Source of the DNA: Venturia oleaginea
Lineage: Eukaryota; Ascomycota; Dothideomycetes; Venturiales; Venturiaceae
Assembly: GCA_013176395.1 (NCBI GenBank)
Contig: JABMLP010000028.1
Span: forward strand, 372,001 to 436,000
Length of the DNA: 64,000 nucleotides
Reading direction: 5' to 3'
Shown here piece after piece: positions 1 through 12,181 of the stretch; position 1 is the stretch's first letter, and each line of letters starts with the position of its first letter. Both the position numbers and the translations under genes were made by a program. The notes beneath the pieces are model-generated. The model did not search any database. It was not told the DNA's origin and saw nothing but the letters and a program-made list of their open reading frames with translations.

Positions 1-2
1 GT

Positions 3-500
3 CTCTTGGGAACGAGACAGAAGAGAACAGCCGGTGCTTTTACCAAGGAATTGCTTGAAGAATATGAGCGGCAAAGGCTTTTGAAGAGTGATGATCCGGC
101 AGAAGTGGAGAAGGGAGAAGCAATGGTCACTGCTGCTAGCATCTTCGAATCCGTTGAGGACGCAGAAAAATTCCAGCCTCCACCTGAGGGTCTCGAAGCT
201 CTTGTCGAGACTATTGGTCCCGACGGCGTCCAGAGTGAAGCTGCTCTCGAGAAGGCATTGAATGAAGAGATGCCTGAACTTGAGGATACGGATGTGAGAG
301 ACGATGTCGTTGATAACATGCCAGAGGAGGCCGAGGGGCTAGGTGCTGCGCAGAAGATTGCCGCGAAGAGTCGGAGAGGGAAGTCGTCTGCGAGAACTGC
401 TAAGCTACTCGTCTGGGTTCCGATTCGGTTTCCTGAGGTACCGAAGAAGGGTGATTTTGATGTTTCGAGGGTGAGGGAGAGTACGTACTTTTTCTCTTGA
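3..500 (+). CDS. RPO41: Mitochondrial DNA-directed RNA polymerase, C-terminal part (5' truncated by window)
   Basis: This is the last 165 or so codons of a gene that begins before the window, so no start codon is expected. The protein ends in KKGDFDVSRVRESTYFFS. The GDFDV...S.YFFS tail is the hallmark C-terminus of the single-subunit, T7-like mitochondrial RNA polymerases (human POLRMT and yeast Rpo41 end in the same way). The preceding stretch LLVWVPIRFPEVPKKG matches the final strand of the palm/fingers fold, and the acidic, low-complexity region before it fits the lineage-specific insertion seen in filamentous fungi. The enzyme transcribes mtDNA in the matrix. The polymerase catalytic motifs lie outside the window. 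The call rests on the C-terminal signature only. Confidence 0.72.
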   Translation, partial: LLGTRQKRTAGAFTKELLEEYERQRLLKSDDPAEVEKGEAMVTAASIFESVEDAEKFQPPPEGLEALVETIGPDGVQSEAALEKALNEEMPELEDTDVRDDVVDNMPEEAEGLGAAQKIAAKSRRGKSSARTAKLLVWVPIRFPEVPKKGDFDVSRVRESTYFFS

Positions 501-738
501 TGGTGGGTGGGTCTGGTTTTCAAGGTCGGGACGGAGTCAAGGGCAACTGGTTTTGGTTGTAGGCATAGATGATTATTGAGAGGTGTTTTTCTCGCACGGT
601 ATTGTTTTGTGTGGCGGGTGGAAATGGGATATCTGAGCATATTGGTGTCAGGATCTAAGGGCGAAAAAAATTCTTGCTTGGTAGGTTGTGGGGTGTGCGG
701 TTTGGTTTGGGTTGGTTAGAGCAAGCACCCTTTATATA

Positions 739-770
<32 letters not shown>

Positions 771-2060
771 GCTAGATGGTGCATGGTGGCGATGAAAGGG
801 ATACCACACTTTGCTGTAACAACATTGATGTAGATTTGTAGTCGACGGCTGGCTATACGGAGAATTGTCGTTTTTTGTGAGACGCGATGGGTTTTTCTTT
901 GTTAGATGGATATCTTGTCTTTGCTTTGACGTTCTTTTCGTCCTGCGCGTTTGCTCGGTGGCTTTGCCGTCGTGGTAACCATCCATCCATCCATCATTTG
1001 GATCAGCGAAGAGGGATCTCTTATGCCCGGTATTTCTGTTTCTGGTACTGGTACTGTTACTGGTATTTTTACTGGTAATCTTAATTTTGAGATGGAGATG
1101 GAGACGTTGCACCCCCCTGTGTGTGTCGAAACCTGGTCTCTGGTTTTAACATGTATATTCGTTTCGTAACTAATTGTCGATCCATGGTGGGAAACCTCAT
1201 TCTCTTTCTTAGCTAATGGAGCTATATTTTTTGCCACGCGAGATCTGGCCCTCTTGGTATTTCTCGGGGTAGGGAGGTATTTTGTTCTTGGGTGGATTTG
1301 GATTTGGATTTGGGGTGGTGGTGGTGGTAGTGGTGTTTACTAAATACCTACCTACCTGCATGTATGTATATGTGGGAGGGACGGAGGGACGGAGTAATTC
1401 AAAACTCAGATATCTTATCTAGCTTGAGTCTAGGGATTTTTGGGGATTCGTTGAATTACTCTTCTATCTATCGAAAAGCTTTTCCTGAGAAAGCATCAAC
1501 CGATACTCTAGAAAGTAAACGATTTTTCTAGGGGTTTCTTTGGGGGGAGGTTTTAGATACTCTTGTTTATCACGTTTTGGGAGGTATTTGGATGGTTCTG
1601 GGTGCGTCGGGGTTTGGTTTGTGGTATCGGAGGGAGATGGAACGGAAGGGATGGGAAGGGATGGGAGGGGTTACAGAGGTAAGAATCCAGTTCGTTGGAC
1701 TTCAGGAAGAGTGGGATATTGGTAGAGTAGGAAATGTCTAGGACGAGGGGAGATGCGAAACTCATACCTTAGTTAGTTGGACGGACTGGCTGCGTCAAAT
1801 TCTGATGTCAATGGACGATTGTCGGTGTCAGAATTACTGGTCAAATGAAGTAGAGGATATGGAAGTGAGAAACACGCTGATAACGTAGTGGAAGGTCGTT
1901 ATATCGTAGTTCCATTGATCATCATTTCCAGCAGGCAATTCACTTCATTCCCACCCCGCCGTTGAGCGTATATGCATCAACCATGTGCCAGCCAGCCAGC
2001 ACACCCTTCTTCATCCTCTCTCACGATGACCAACGAACGAAATACACAATATCATACTCT
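501..2060. other. Convergent intergenic region with simple-sequence tracts
   Basis: No credible gene is seen. The region lies between two convergent gene ends. It holds a (TA)n tract at 733-770, ATCC repeats near 981-995, a CTGGTA-type repeat near 1040-1075, a GGATTT/GGTGGT tract near 1290-1335 and GGGACGGA repeats near 1375-1395. Open frames of 60-130 codons here are low-complexity and overlap on both strands. Confidence 0.6.
733..770. repeat. (TA)n microsatellite
   Basis: A TA dinucleotide tract of about 19 units with one TATG interruption, in the 3' intergenic space. It is expected to be length-polymorphic. Confidence 0.9.
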
Positions 2061-4334
2061 TCAAGCCTTGAACTTGCGTGACTTCAAACCCGTCAGCAAC
2101 CCACTAACACTACTTCCCTGTGCAGGCGAGCCTACACTAGCCACCTGTGTATCAGCACCTAACGGCGCCTGCCCAGGAGCCAGAAGTCCATCCATCATAG
2201 CAGCAACATTGATAGGTAAACCATTGACCTGGTTATTGGCCATCATGTTGATCCAAGCCATACTGACCTCAACATAGCCGCCGGTAGCAGGTTGTCCAGC
2301 GGCACCGAGTTGGCGTTTGACAGGGCGAGGTGGTGCAGGAACGGAGGCATTGGGGACAGATGCCGGGGCACCCCCAGTTCCTGCAACTTGAGGTGGTGGA
2401 ATTGGTTCGCCTGTGGGACGAGGTGCGCTTCCTTGTGGAGCTGGTTCTCCGGCTGGGCGAGGTGCGTTGCCGGCTGCTGGGGCAGGTTCACCCGCAGGAC
2501 GAGGGGCTGCGCCTTGAGGCTCGTTTTGTGGCGAGGCTTGGCCTTGTGGACGTTGACCTTGAGGCTCGTTCGATGGTGAGGCTTGGCCTTGTGGACGTTG
2601 ACCTTGAGGCTCGTTCGATGGTGAAGCTTGACCCTGTGGACGTTGACCTTGAGGCTCGTTCGATGGTGAGGCTTGGCCTTGTGGACGTTGACCTTGAGGC
2701 TCGTTTAATGGTGAGGCCTGACCTTGAGGAGACTGTCCTTGGATGCCTTGACCCTGGGGCTGCTGCTGGCCCTGCGCGCCTTGCGCACTGTTTGCCATCT
2801 GTACAGTGATGATATACTCGCCATCTAATTGTCCGACTGGAATAGCAAGACGCCCATTCATTTGGTCCAAAACAGCGTTGGCGGCGATGGGCGTGAAAGT
2901 CGGGGAAAGGAGAAGACTGCTAGCGACTGGATTATTAGTCTGGGTACCTCCGTTATTGTTTTGGCCATTGTTGATGTTTTGGCCGTTGTTATTATTGTTT
3001 TGGCCGTTATTCTGAGGCTGATTGCTGCCGTTGTTTTGGCCGCTGTTGTTCTGAGGCTGGTTGTTGCTGTTGTTTTGGCCGTTATTGTTCTGAGGCTGAT
3101 TATTGTTGTTGCCGTTGTTTTGGTCTTGAGGCTGGTTTTGGCCCTGCTGAGTTCCATTGCTACTCTGACGCTTCTGGTTACCAACGCCTTGAGAACCCTG
3201 TGCTCCACCTGGGTTGATCAAGATACCACGCTGAGCGATGCTCAGTCGGATGTTGGAATTCGGTCCAGCACCCATGTTCTTGGCGACAGTCTGGAGACGG
3301 ACAGGGTTGACTTGTAATTGTTAGCTATGTATACAACCATGCGGCAATACACACTCACTTGGCAATTGTACAACCGCAACCATACGGTTGATATTGGATA
3401 CCACACCTCCCAAGTTCGTGTTGACCTTATAACGGTAGTTGTCTATGTTGTGTCAGCAAATCTGTTACAAGCCTTGACAAGCGTCTACTCACTGATTGAC
3501 TGCGTTCCTGGTGGAAGTGCAGAAAGCATAGTGCTTGAGATACCATTGACAACATTGGAGTTGATCAACATGGGTTGAGTTGCGCGAATAGACATGCGGA
3601 AACCATCGGTGAACTCGTTCTCTTGAATACCAGAGCCGCTGACATTGAAGCCGTTGTTCTGCTGAGTTCCGAACTGGGTGAGAGACAGACCAGTTTCCCG
3701 TGTATTACGACCAAGCGCTGCATACTCGCCATCGATCTGGTTCATCTTCACTAGTCTGACGGTATTGTCGGTTCTAAAATACCGAATTAGCCTCTATCTG
3801 ATTGTATAGAAAATTCACTCAGATGGAGTAAGCGGCATACTCACGTATTAACACTTTTGATACCATCCATGATCATCCAGGACCTTCGGTCTGGCGCAAG
3901 CTTCGCGACGAAGGTATTATCTGGGTTGATGTTGTTTTGCTGCATTATTTGCGTGTTCATGGCGATCTCGATTTGGGCACCGACGAGATCGGTTCCTCCA
4001 TTAGTTTGAATGACGAGAGAATTTGTGCTAAGCATCATAAATGGGTTTCCAGTTGAACCTGTGACTTGGTTTCCGGGCAAGGGGGCCTGATTTTGATTGA
4101 CCAGCATTTGGCGCTGGGTTTGTGAAAATGTTTCGATCTTGCTGCCATCAGGGAATTGGACGGAGTTGAGGATCATCTTTGCGTGAGGTTAGCTTGGTCG
4201 AATTCTGACGTCTGAAAGCTACTTACATCTCCGTTCAAGTTGATGACCTGATTGAATTGTGATTGAATTGTCTGAGCAATAGTATTAAGTCCATGGCTCA
4301 GTAGAGCCAGGACAAGGTAAGAACGCGGAGCCAT
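2061..4334 (-). CDS. Secreted Q/N- and Pro/Gly-rich repeat protein, function unknown
   Basis: I infer a five-exon gene of 684 residues: 4334-4227, 4176-3845, 3773-3493, 3442-3359 and 3310-2061. All introns have GT-AG ends and the phases sum to a whole number of codons. Residues 1-21 (MAPRSYLVLALLSHGLNTIAQ) form a signal peptide. About residues 22-290 are an ordered-looking domain (VINLNGDMILNSVQFPDGSKI, then VRLVKMNQIDGEYAALG). After that comes an N/Q-rich tract (GQNNSNNQPQNN repeats), a segment resembling the N-terminal domain, a tandem 15-residue repeat (SPSNEPQGQRPQGQA), and an APRPAGEPAP repeat. A KR pair precedes QSSNG. I recognise no enzymatic domain. A cell-surface or secreted role is inferred from the signal peptide and repeats. 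Confidence 0.75.
2515..2725 (-). repeat. 45-bp coding minisatellite
   Basis: Nearly five head-to-tail copies of a 45-bp unit encode a 15-residue repeat (SPSNEPQGQRPQGQA) in the secreted Q/N-rich protein. Unit length is a multiple of three, so copy-number change keeps the frame. The outer copies have diverged and the central ones are almost identical, as expected of recent unequal exchange. Confidence 0.9.
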
Positions 4335-6081
4335 TAGATTTGAAAAGGAAACCTCTTGGGTTCTTGAGAAATGAAAAGTGAAAGAATTACTGAATTAGAA
4401 AATGCGAGACTGTGGATCCAGCACTGATAGAGAAAAGAACGAGCTCGACCTGCCGGCGGCCTACGAGTGATGGTGATGAAAAGAGTTGTGAAGGTGGTCA
4501 GAATTGATCGGAGCGAGGAATCTACGACTTGTTATTGGCATCTAAGAACGGGCCATGGAGAGTGAGCGCCATAAGGCTCGTTACAGCTACCCCATGCGTT
4601 TCTCATATCCGACGTTCGCCTGAGGGTGGTGCGAGAGCAGTGCCGGGCATTTATCGGCGGCATCATGTTCCGGTCCCTGCAAATGTCTGTAGATGGAAGC
4701 AAGGGCCAGAGAAGACGTGTTCTAGACATTGTTTTGTCGCGGCAGTGCTGAAGGCGAGGCCGCATTGAACATCTCTTTCACGATCGGTTTTGGATGTTCC
4801 AAAGGACTCCAAAGGACTTGGCACCGACTCTTTGGTCAAACTTGCAAAGCTTGTCATTCCAAGCTTATTCTATATCACTGTGAAGAGGGATGGCTTGGGT
4901 AGGTGGCTGATGGTGCTTCCGGCGTGGCATTGTGATGTGTTTGAAAGGTGATGGTGCGATTTACTTCCCGGCTGGAGTCTGTAGCGCTAGTATTTGACTT
5001 TTGCCAGCAAAACGGAGATGGAAAATGGGAATTGGTGATGATTGTTTGGAGGAGAGAGATCCAATCGCGTCGGGATCGTGACACGAAGTAGAAGTAAACA
5101 TGCACGGACTACCCAAGGTTTTCGAAAACATCACACGTGACTTTGAAACAGGAGTTTATGTGCTCCAAAAGAGTTTGATGTGTCTTAAGATTCTTGACTA
5201 TATAAATGCTAGAAGCAATCATACCACCCGACCTCTCCTTTCTCTCCATGCTAAGTCGACAGATCTGGCCGCTAGAAGGTGACTCTGTTATACCATTTGC
5301 CGCACTTTGTATGATCTTTGTACCCATGGCCTCAAATCTTCGCAGAGATGGCCAGTTGCTAATGTCAATGGTCTTTTTAAAGGTTCCAATTGGCAACGAA
5401 GACTGTTACGCCTCCATTCTAGAGTTTTTCCATTCCAGTTTCAAGAATCTTCCACTAACAAGACCGAGTGGATTTGATTGAACCTGCATACGAGTAGAAT
5501 GATCGGTCTGATGCTGAGATTGAATCCTCCAGCGAAGTCTTATTCATGTTGTTCTAAGCCTACAACATCTGATAATTTGGGCCAATGTTGGCATCAAGGA
5601 AAGTTTGTGCCGAGGACATGATGAACACTTCTACATCGGCTGAAACCCTTCTCCATCTCCCTCTCAACACAACGGTGCAATCATTCAAATGCCCTTATTA
5701 AGAGAACCACCCTAGGGAAGCGTACACATTAGACGACATTTAGTGAAAGCGATGTGGGAGTTCGCAGCGGCACACTGAAAGCTACAGCGGTGATATTCAA
5801 TGGCCACTATGGCAGTGAATTGATCAAGCCACTGGATCAGCAGAAGAGAAGTATTATCGAAGCGAAAACACAATCACGTAACTTGAGTCTCGGTTCTGTT
5901 TGAGACGCTCTGGCTGGTCTACTCCTAGTAAACTTTTATCAAACAGGACTGGTCTGATGCCATTTACGTTCGAGAATTCGTGACGAGTCAGTTACAAACC
6001 CTCATAAGCGTCTCATTTCGCTGTGAAGTATTCCTATCTGTCAACATTCCATCCTCCAGCAAGTCTCATTTCATATCCAAA
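4335..6081. other. Divergent intergenic region, no gene seen
   Basis: This separates two divergent secreted-protein genes and should hold both promoters. The open frames near 4.5-4.9 kb and 5.1-5.5 kb overlap on opposite strands, lack recognisable domains and are not supported. Confidence 0.5.
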
Positions 6082-6681
6082 ATGATTTCCTCCACGATCC
6101 TACACACAACTTTACAAGCCTTCATCGCCATCACAGCGGCACAGACACCCTCTGGATTTAACCCAGCCATAACCAACCAGCTCCAAGTTTCCTATGGCGC
6201 AACTGCAATCTCCACAGCTGGGCAAATGGTCTCACGACCTAGTCAGTCTTTTCCTTTCATCAAGACGGCTCCGAACTAACAAGAACGGACAGACACAGCT
6301 CAGCCACCAACCATAAAAGTGCCATCAAACATGACCAGCCCAACTGGAAAGGCCGTCTTGGTAATGGTTGACCTCGATGTTCCTCGCCAAAACACCCGCG
6401 TCACAAACCTCCACTGGCTCGCCCCGAACGTCGATGTATCGAAGGCACAGGCCGTAGTACCGGATACCACGACAGCGAAATATCTTCAGCCCACTCCACC
6501 GAAAGGCGATACGGCACATCGATATGTGTTTTTGATGTATGCGCAGCAAGCAAACTTCAGTGTGCCAGCGCAATCCAGCAATGTACAGGAGAGTAGAATA
6601 GGGTTCGATGTTAATGCTTTTGCTCAGGCAAGTGGACTGGATGCACCGATGGCGGCGAATTTTATTATGGTGATGCAATGA
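6082..6681 (+). CDS. Secreted phosphatidylethanolamine-binding (PEBP-like) protein
   Basis: Two exons, 6082-6241 and 6293-6681, encode 182 residues. The 51-bp intron has a GTCAGT donor, a CTAAC branch site and a CAG acceptor. The N-terminus (MISSTILHTTLQAFIAITAAQ) is a signal peptide. The PEBP fold is marked by MVDLDVPR (the DPDxP-like ligand-site strand), NLHWLAPNVD and TAHRYVFLMYAQ (the GxHRYVF motif). Cytosolic PEBPs inhibit kinases or carboxypeptidase Y. The secreted fungal group is common in pathogens and saprotrophs and its ligand is mostly unknown. The length fits the family. The DPD motif reads DLD here, which may alter ligand binding. Confidence 0.88.
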
Positions 6682-7094
6682 TGTTGAAGGGTAGATGATA
6701 CAAACTATGCCAATTCTCTAGCCTCTTGTTTTCTTTTCTCCCAATTACCCCTGCAACATCCAGCACCAAATATCACAACGTCAGGAACCATGTCAAAGCT
6801 TCTCGCTACCCCAATCTGCTATCCCAACAGAGAGATGCGCTACTGCACATCCAGTAGGATCGCTGCCATTTCCACCATTGTACCTGCATATGTCTCGAGT
6901 CAGACATGGCATTTCCAAAAGTTCATGACGGACGGTGAGGATTGGCCATCGAGGTAGCGCGTAAGCGTGTACCGCGTCTTGCGCAAACGTAAAGTGATTT
7001 CTGTCTTGATCATCTGATTTTTCCTCATATTGCTGTCATTACAATTCATATTATCCTTCACATCATTCTCTGGAGTCTTTCTACTTACTTCGAA

Positions 7095-7451
7095 ATGGCT
7101 TCAAGTGCTGATAGTCGCCAAATGAAGTGTCACGTCCTTGGATTCTTGTGCGATAGCGATAGATGCTGCGCCCTCACTGTCCTTCAGAACGGTATACGCT
7201 TTCATATCGTTGCTGATGCGAAAGACTTTGAAGAGAAAGACTCTGGATCAGGTGGACCACTTTGTCGAGAGTACCAACGACATGTTCAAGCGGAACAGGA
7301 CGACGAATATGGAGATGAGGAAGACGAGGAGAAAGAGAACAGGTCTCCAGCATCGGCGAAGACATCTGACAGTAGCGTTGATATGTCAAGACCAGACGAC
7401 GACTATATCGAACATAACGTTTATATCGAGGTGGCGGAAATTAGGGAATGA
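7095..7451 (+). CDS. Hypothetical small acidic protein
   Basis: An intronless 118-codon frame with an ATG after an A-rich context (CGAAATGG). The product starts MASSADSRQMKCHVLGFLCD. It has a short cysteine-containing segment (CDSDRCCALTVL), a beta-like stretch (NGIRFHIVADAKDFEEKD), an acidic run (DDEYGDEEDEEKEN) and a tail YIEHNVYIEVAEIRE. There is no signal peptide or membrane segment. I do not recognise a family. Overlapping frames on the same strand and the reverse strand make the call uncertain. Confidence 0.4.
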   Translation: MASSADSRQMKCHVLGFLCDSDRCCALTVLQNGIRFHIVADAKDFEEKDSGSGGPLCREYQRHVQAEQDDEYGDEEDEEKENRSPASAKTSDSSVDMSRPDDDYIEHNVYIEVAEIRE

Positions 7452-8331
7452 GGTTGGGGATGGGGAGATTAGTTGTGGGGAATTGGATGAGGTAAAATTA
7501 TCAAGCTCCTTATACTTTCAATTGGGACCGTTCTTCTTCACGGGCTATGATTTCGGAATATAGAGTATGAAAGAGTAGATCGACGAGAAGATATTTCAAA
7601 GAATGTTCGTTCTGCGGTGGTTCAAGGGACTGAAATGTGGTCCCTGGAAGATATCTTCTTTACTACTATTTACCTTAGGATTGGAAGGAGTGCACATTGT
7701 AGGCGCGTACGATTTGTCTTTACTCTGTTTGCGAAATGTCAGATGTTTGGTCGAGGCCTGCGAGACGTGGATGGGGTGGCCTGTGGTGACCTCGTCGTTA
7801 TCATGTCGTGACAGACCCATTCCTTGCATTCGTTTCAATGTCCGCATTGCCTTCCTATTATCAAGGACCAAATTTGGTTTGTTCAGTCGATCCAACTTTA
7901 TACTTCCAGAGTGTGGTACGACAGGTGACCTGGAATTGAAAACAGATAACTTGAGAGGCGTGGCTATGGTTGTTATTAATGTGTTATAGACACACTATGA
8001 AGGTGGTCGAAGGTAGGCCGACACTTATATCTTGCGACATGTGGCGTTTGGAGGTGCTCGCGGTCGATCTCGTGTCGACGTGTTTAATCCCAAAGAGGCA
8101 GAGTTTTATGCTACATAGGCGGATGACCCGTCGCTGGGACGACCCGGTTACCAAAAAATATATAATTAACAGGAGAGTTCTGCTACTAGCTAATGACAAC
8201 ACCGACAACATCAATAACAGCCGAAATCGGTGCGTCGCGGTATATTCGCCATGTTACAATCTTCACTGATATCAATTAGTTCCCAAACTCGAAACTAGCC
8301 AGGGAAGAATCATCCCACTCACATCGAAGTC
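7452..8331. other. Intergenic region, nothing recognised
   Basis: Frames of 75-128 codons occur on both strands at 7.6-8.2 kb, but they mirror each other and show no known domain. The last 60 bp should be the promoter and leader of the following secreted-protein gene. Confidence 0.45.
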
Positions 8332-9123
8332 ATGCTCGGCTCAACCACTGTCACGATTTCGATCGGTCTCCTCTTCGGCTTCCAGGTAACAGCTGATAGT
8401 GAAGCTCGAGTGGTTCCCTTCATTGACTCTCTCTTTAGACACTCGCCAGCGCATTTGCCGCCCCATTCCCAGGTTATGGCTTTGAGCACTTCTCATGGGA
8501 CCTCGAGGTCTTCCCAGGTCACCGTATTATGCTCAACGGCACCATCCAGGAAGCCATAGCCCAAGCAGTCCACGTCAATCCAAACTTCAAGCTCGATAAC
8601 ACTGTCACCGCCAGCAGCGACGTCCACACACTCAGCAAGCGCAAGTACACCAACTGGCGCTCCATGCCAGATTGCGAAACCAAGGTGCATCCGGACTGGA
8701 AGCCCGCAGAATTTGAAGAGATTGTTGACGCAGCCAGTATGCTTGCCGATGGAAAAGGAGAGAATGGGCATGGCGAAGATTTGCCCAAGGGAAAGCCAAA
8801 GATGGCTCCTGGCCCGCGCAAGTGTGGACGGGTCAGCTGCGAAGGCTGTTCCTCCATCTGGTGGTGCAACGATGTAAGTACACTCATGCCGGCGAGCGTT
8901 GTGAAGTTAATAATTGAGACAGAGCCATGAGGTCAAGGAGCTCAGCTCGTACAGCGACATTGCGGATGCAGCGATTCGAATTGCAGAATTCTGTTCACCT
9001 GGCAGTGGCATAAGCAAAGAGAAAACCAAGGGTCAGCAATTCACGGGCAACGACTGGAATGTGATTGTTCGCAAGGAAGACTGCTGTCAATCTGAATGGG
9101 GACCGGGATGGCAGATCTGCTGA
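8332..9123 (+). CDS. Small secreted cysteine-rich protein, effector-like
   Basis: Three exons, 8332-8385, 8439-8873 and 8923-9123, encode 229 residues. All junctions are GT-AG and in phase 0. The first exon plus the start of the second is a signal peptide (MLGSTTVTISIGLLFGFQ, then TLASAFAAP). The mature part has nine cysteines, in the contexts MPDCE, RKCGR, VSCEGC, WWCND, EFCS, EDCC and a C-terminal QIC. The order Cys..WWCND...IADAAIRIAEFC...NDWNVIV..DCC matches a widespread family of ascomycete secreted proteins of unknown function. The central KGENGHGEDLPKGKPK segment is a hydrophilic insertion. An effector or antimicrobial role is a guess from size, secretion and cysteine content. Confidence 0.78.
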
Positions 9124-9342
9124 GCGAGGTACGGCACTGTCAGTGGATACTGATATCTGATACTCTTTGATTATGGACGTCACGTGCTAGCAGGTCTTTG
9201 GATGCCAGATATTGGTCTTCATATTCTCATGTTAGATGGAATCAACAGTTGGGATTCGAAGTCACCTGCGTCGTGAGCCATTACATAAGAAGCCTTCGTT
9301 CCACTTCCAACTTCTCACCATCAGCATTACTCAGTCGGATTC

Positions 9343-10709
9343 TCACGCCTCAGCAACATAGGGCGTCTCATACGGAATCTCAGCCTGCGGCGTGATGCGC
9401 GCAAGATGTCGACGCTCGCCCGAGGTCCAGTCCACTATGGCCGAATGCGACGTGACGCGATTCTGTCCGGACGCGTCAGTCAAAACCATCGAGTTCTTCC
9501 ATTATAGTGTGACTTACATCCCAAACAACGACAGTTTTGGGTGCCCAGCGAATACGCGCTTGGTAGTCGATACCGCGGCCGACATGAGCCAAAAGAAAGG
9601 CGAGCAAGGCATCGCTCTCTTCCTTTTTCAGCCCAACGATGCTTCGGGTGACTTGCCAAATTAGATCGACTCGACCTGGACAAAAGGTACATGCTACTTA
9701 CAGCCACCATTCACGAACAGTGCCTTCTCTCCGGTCGCTGGATGTGTGCGAATAAGGGGATGTTCGGAAGAGACTGGCTCTCTTCGCACGACACCTCCTC
9801 GCTGTCGGCTGGTCTCAGCTTGTTCGAAACCAGAATGGACAGCCTTCAATCCATGGAGTCTTTCCTTGAGCGCTGGCGACAAACGATTGTACGCCTCCAC
9901 CTGGTTGACGAAGGCCGTATCCCCGCCGACTTCTGGAGTGTCAAGGATGATTAAGAATGTGGTCCCTGGCGGCTGCTTCTCGTAGCTCACATCTGAGTGC
10001 CAGGAGACACTACTATTTCGGTTCGCCAAAAATGCTGCAGACTCATCAACACTGCCATTGCGATGAACGAGATGGATCTCGGGATATCCTTCGGGCGCAC
10101 CACTGGTCGGATGGATGTGATGGCGGCCAAAATAACGACCGAAGTCCAAGGCCTCCTGAATGGACAGATCCGCAAGATCCTGATCCCTGAACACAACCAC
10201 CTTCCGCTGAGCCACTAGAAGTGCAAGCTGATCTTTTCCAGCTTCACTTAGCTTGCTTAGCTGTACCCCAGTGACTTCCGAGCCAGTGGTTGGCGTGAGT
10301 TTCTGAATTTTTGAGCCCTCTTTTAAGAGATCTGGGAAGGAACTGTCTACATTTGCGCCATGTTCGACGTGGACAAATTCTTTCAGAGCTGGATACTTTT
10401 CGCCATGGTCCCAGACTGGGAGATAGTGAGGATACTGGATGTCATGTCAATATCGGCGCCCTCATAATGAACTTTTGCACTTACGCTAGCAGTTGTAGTT
10501 CCTTCTTCATCAATGATCCTCCTGATCTTGGGCTTCGCTTCAACGGGCTCCCCAGAAAGTTGGTCGACAACCTTGGGGGCCTCATGTTCCTTAACGGGAG
10601 CTGGAAGCGTCACAGAAGAGTCATCTTCGACCAGTCTTTCGGGAAGAGATTTTGTGAGCACCGGAACTGGAGACGCTTCCACACCGAGATCTGCTATAAA
10701 TGGGGCCAT
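9343..10709 (-). CDS. TauD/TfdA-family 2-oxoglutarate/Fe(II) dioxygenase (sulfonate or taurine dioxygenase-like)
   Basis: Four exons, 10709-10485, 10434-9702, 9651-9518 and 9462-9343, encode 403 residues. All splice sites are GT-AG and phases are consistent. The iron-binding HxD is seen in SSVSWHSDVSYEKQPPG, and the 2-oxoglutarate strand in GGDTAFVNQVEAY. The distal metal His and the 2-oxoglutarate-binding Arg lie in DNRVTSHSAIVDW...RRHLARI, split by the last intron. VFRDQDLADLS and the HHIHPTSG segment are also typical. Fungal members such as yeast Jlp1 release sulfite from alkylsulfonates for sulfur scavenging. Others act in secondary metabolism, and substrate cannot be read from sequence. 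The N-terminal 80 residues are long and poorly conserved. Confidence 0.9.
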
Positions 10710-12181
10710 TTTTGGTCAAGCAATTCAAAGATCAGATAGAATACGATAAGTGAACAATGGTATCTTTGCCAGTTTTGCTAATTGTATTTCCTCGATTTTA
10801 TAACAGTAGCACAACCGATCTCGCTTTGCAAAGGTTGCCGACTCTTCTGTGTGTATGGTAACATCTGATCGCAATTCTTGCGTGCTTCGCAACTCACATT
10901 CGTAACGCCAACCATCTCACTGCAGTCCGTCTTGGAGTTGCATTTGATCTCTATCGCGTGTGCCGTCACAGCCGAAATATGCAACTCTGTCAAGGCTGAC
11001 ATTGAACCAAGCTATAGTCGCTGTGAATAGTTCTTCAGGACTTAAGTTCTTATCAGCGGGCCTCGTAATGCCGCCGGCTAAGTGCAATTATTCTACATCA
11101 GACGCGACTAACGTTATCGTTTTTACTCGAATTAGCAACAGGCCTTTGCAGTAATTTATGCGAACAAAGTGGAGAATGATCGACTTTGTCGCGTATTCAA
11201 GCCTTCTTATTGGAAGCGATAATGCCGATAGCGTATGACGTTCTTCAGCCTTGCGATGGCACAATACTCAGAAGGGAACATCATTTTCACATTTGAAGAG
11301 CAATTCGATAACCTGACAGGTAAATTGAAACATTGGAACATAGGCATCTCTTCCAACCAACCTATCGCAATGTCAACGATGATGCCGCAAAGATCTTGGA
11401 ATCGTCAATGTTAAAGCTGGAGGTTATTGCAAAGTGCTGCCAAGAAGGTGATCTGCTTCCGAGCCTTCGTTGACGAATCAGAGCATTTAAGACCGTTTGT
11501 GCTACGGCTAATATTCGCTTAGAGCACGCAGCGCTTGAAGGAGAGACCTTGCCCTTGAGCGGCAAGGAAAAGATGGGCTCGAAAAGGAAAAACGAAAAGG
11601 AAATTCAAGCTTTCAGGCCGTTCGCCTGATACCGCTACTGCACTTGTTGCCCCAGGAGCTTGTTGTGCTTGTTATTCTTATCCCACATCCGCTCCAAAGC
11701 ACCTGCTTACCCGCATTACTGTATCAACAAAACTGACTTCTTATCGGTCGCCTAAAGTCTACAGTCGTACTATGTACTGCTGCCCTTTTCCTCCCCAGTC
11801 TCAAGCCCAGCGCATTGCAAGGGTGAGTGCATACACAGATCGCGGACGCGGAGCGTACACCCTCTGCGGTCAAATATCCCGGTCACATCATACAAACAAT
11901 CGCTTCTGTATCTCTTGCCTGCCACTCTAGAGATGTACATGGATGACATGAGCCCATACGGTTAACATTGTGGAAGCTATGCCCCAGCCCGATACGACGT
12001 TCCATTCCTTCAATCACATCATATTGGTCCTCATGAGATGATGGTTTCCGGAAATACCTTCACTGAGACTTTAGTTCCGATCCCTGTCAGTCCTCTATAA
12101 CTTTGGCATGCTGCTCTTTCATTTATGTGAGATCACCACTTCCAGTGCATAGCGCGCAGTTCCCAACTTCATTCTTTAACC
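10710..12181. other. Divergent intergenic region, no gene seen
   Basis: About 1.5 kb between two divergent genes. Only short frames without domains occur (for example near 11.4-11.6 kb on the minus strand). The 12.0-12.18 kb part should be the MFS transporter promoter. Confidence 0.5.

Noticed and set aside
2292..3317. Plus-strand frames opposite the secreted Q/N-rich gene.
   Set aside because: The minus strand has a signal peptide, phased introns and in-frame repeats; the plus frames do not.
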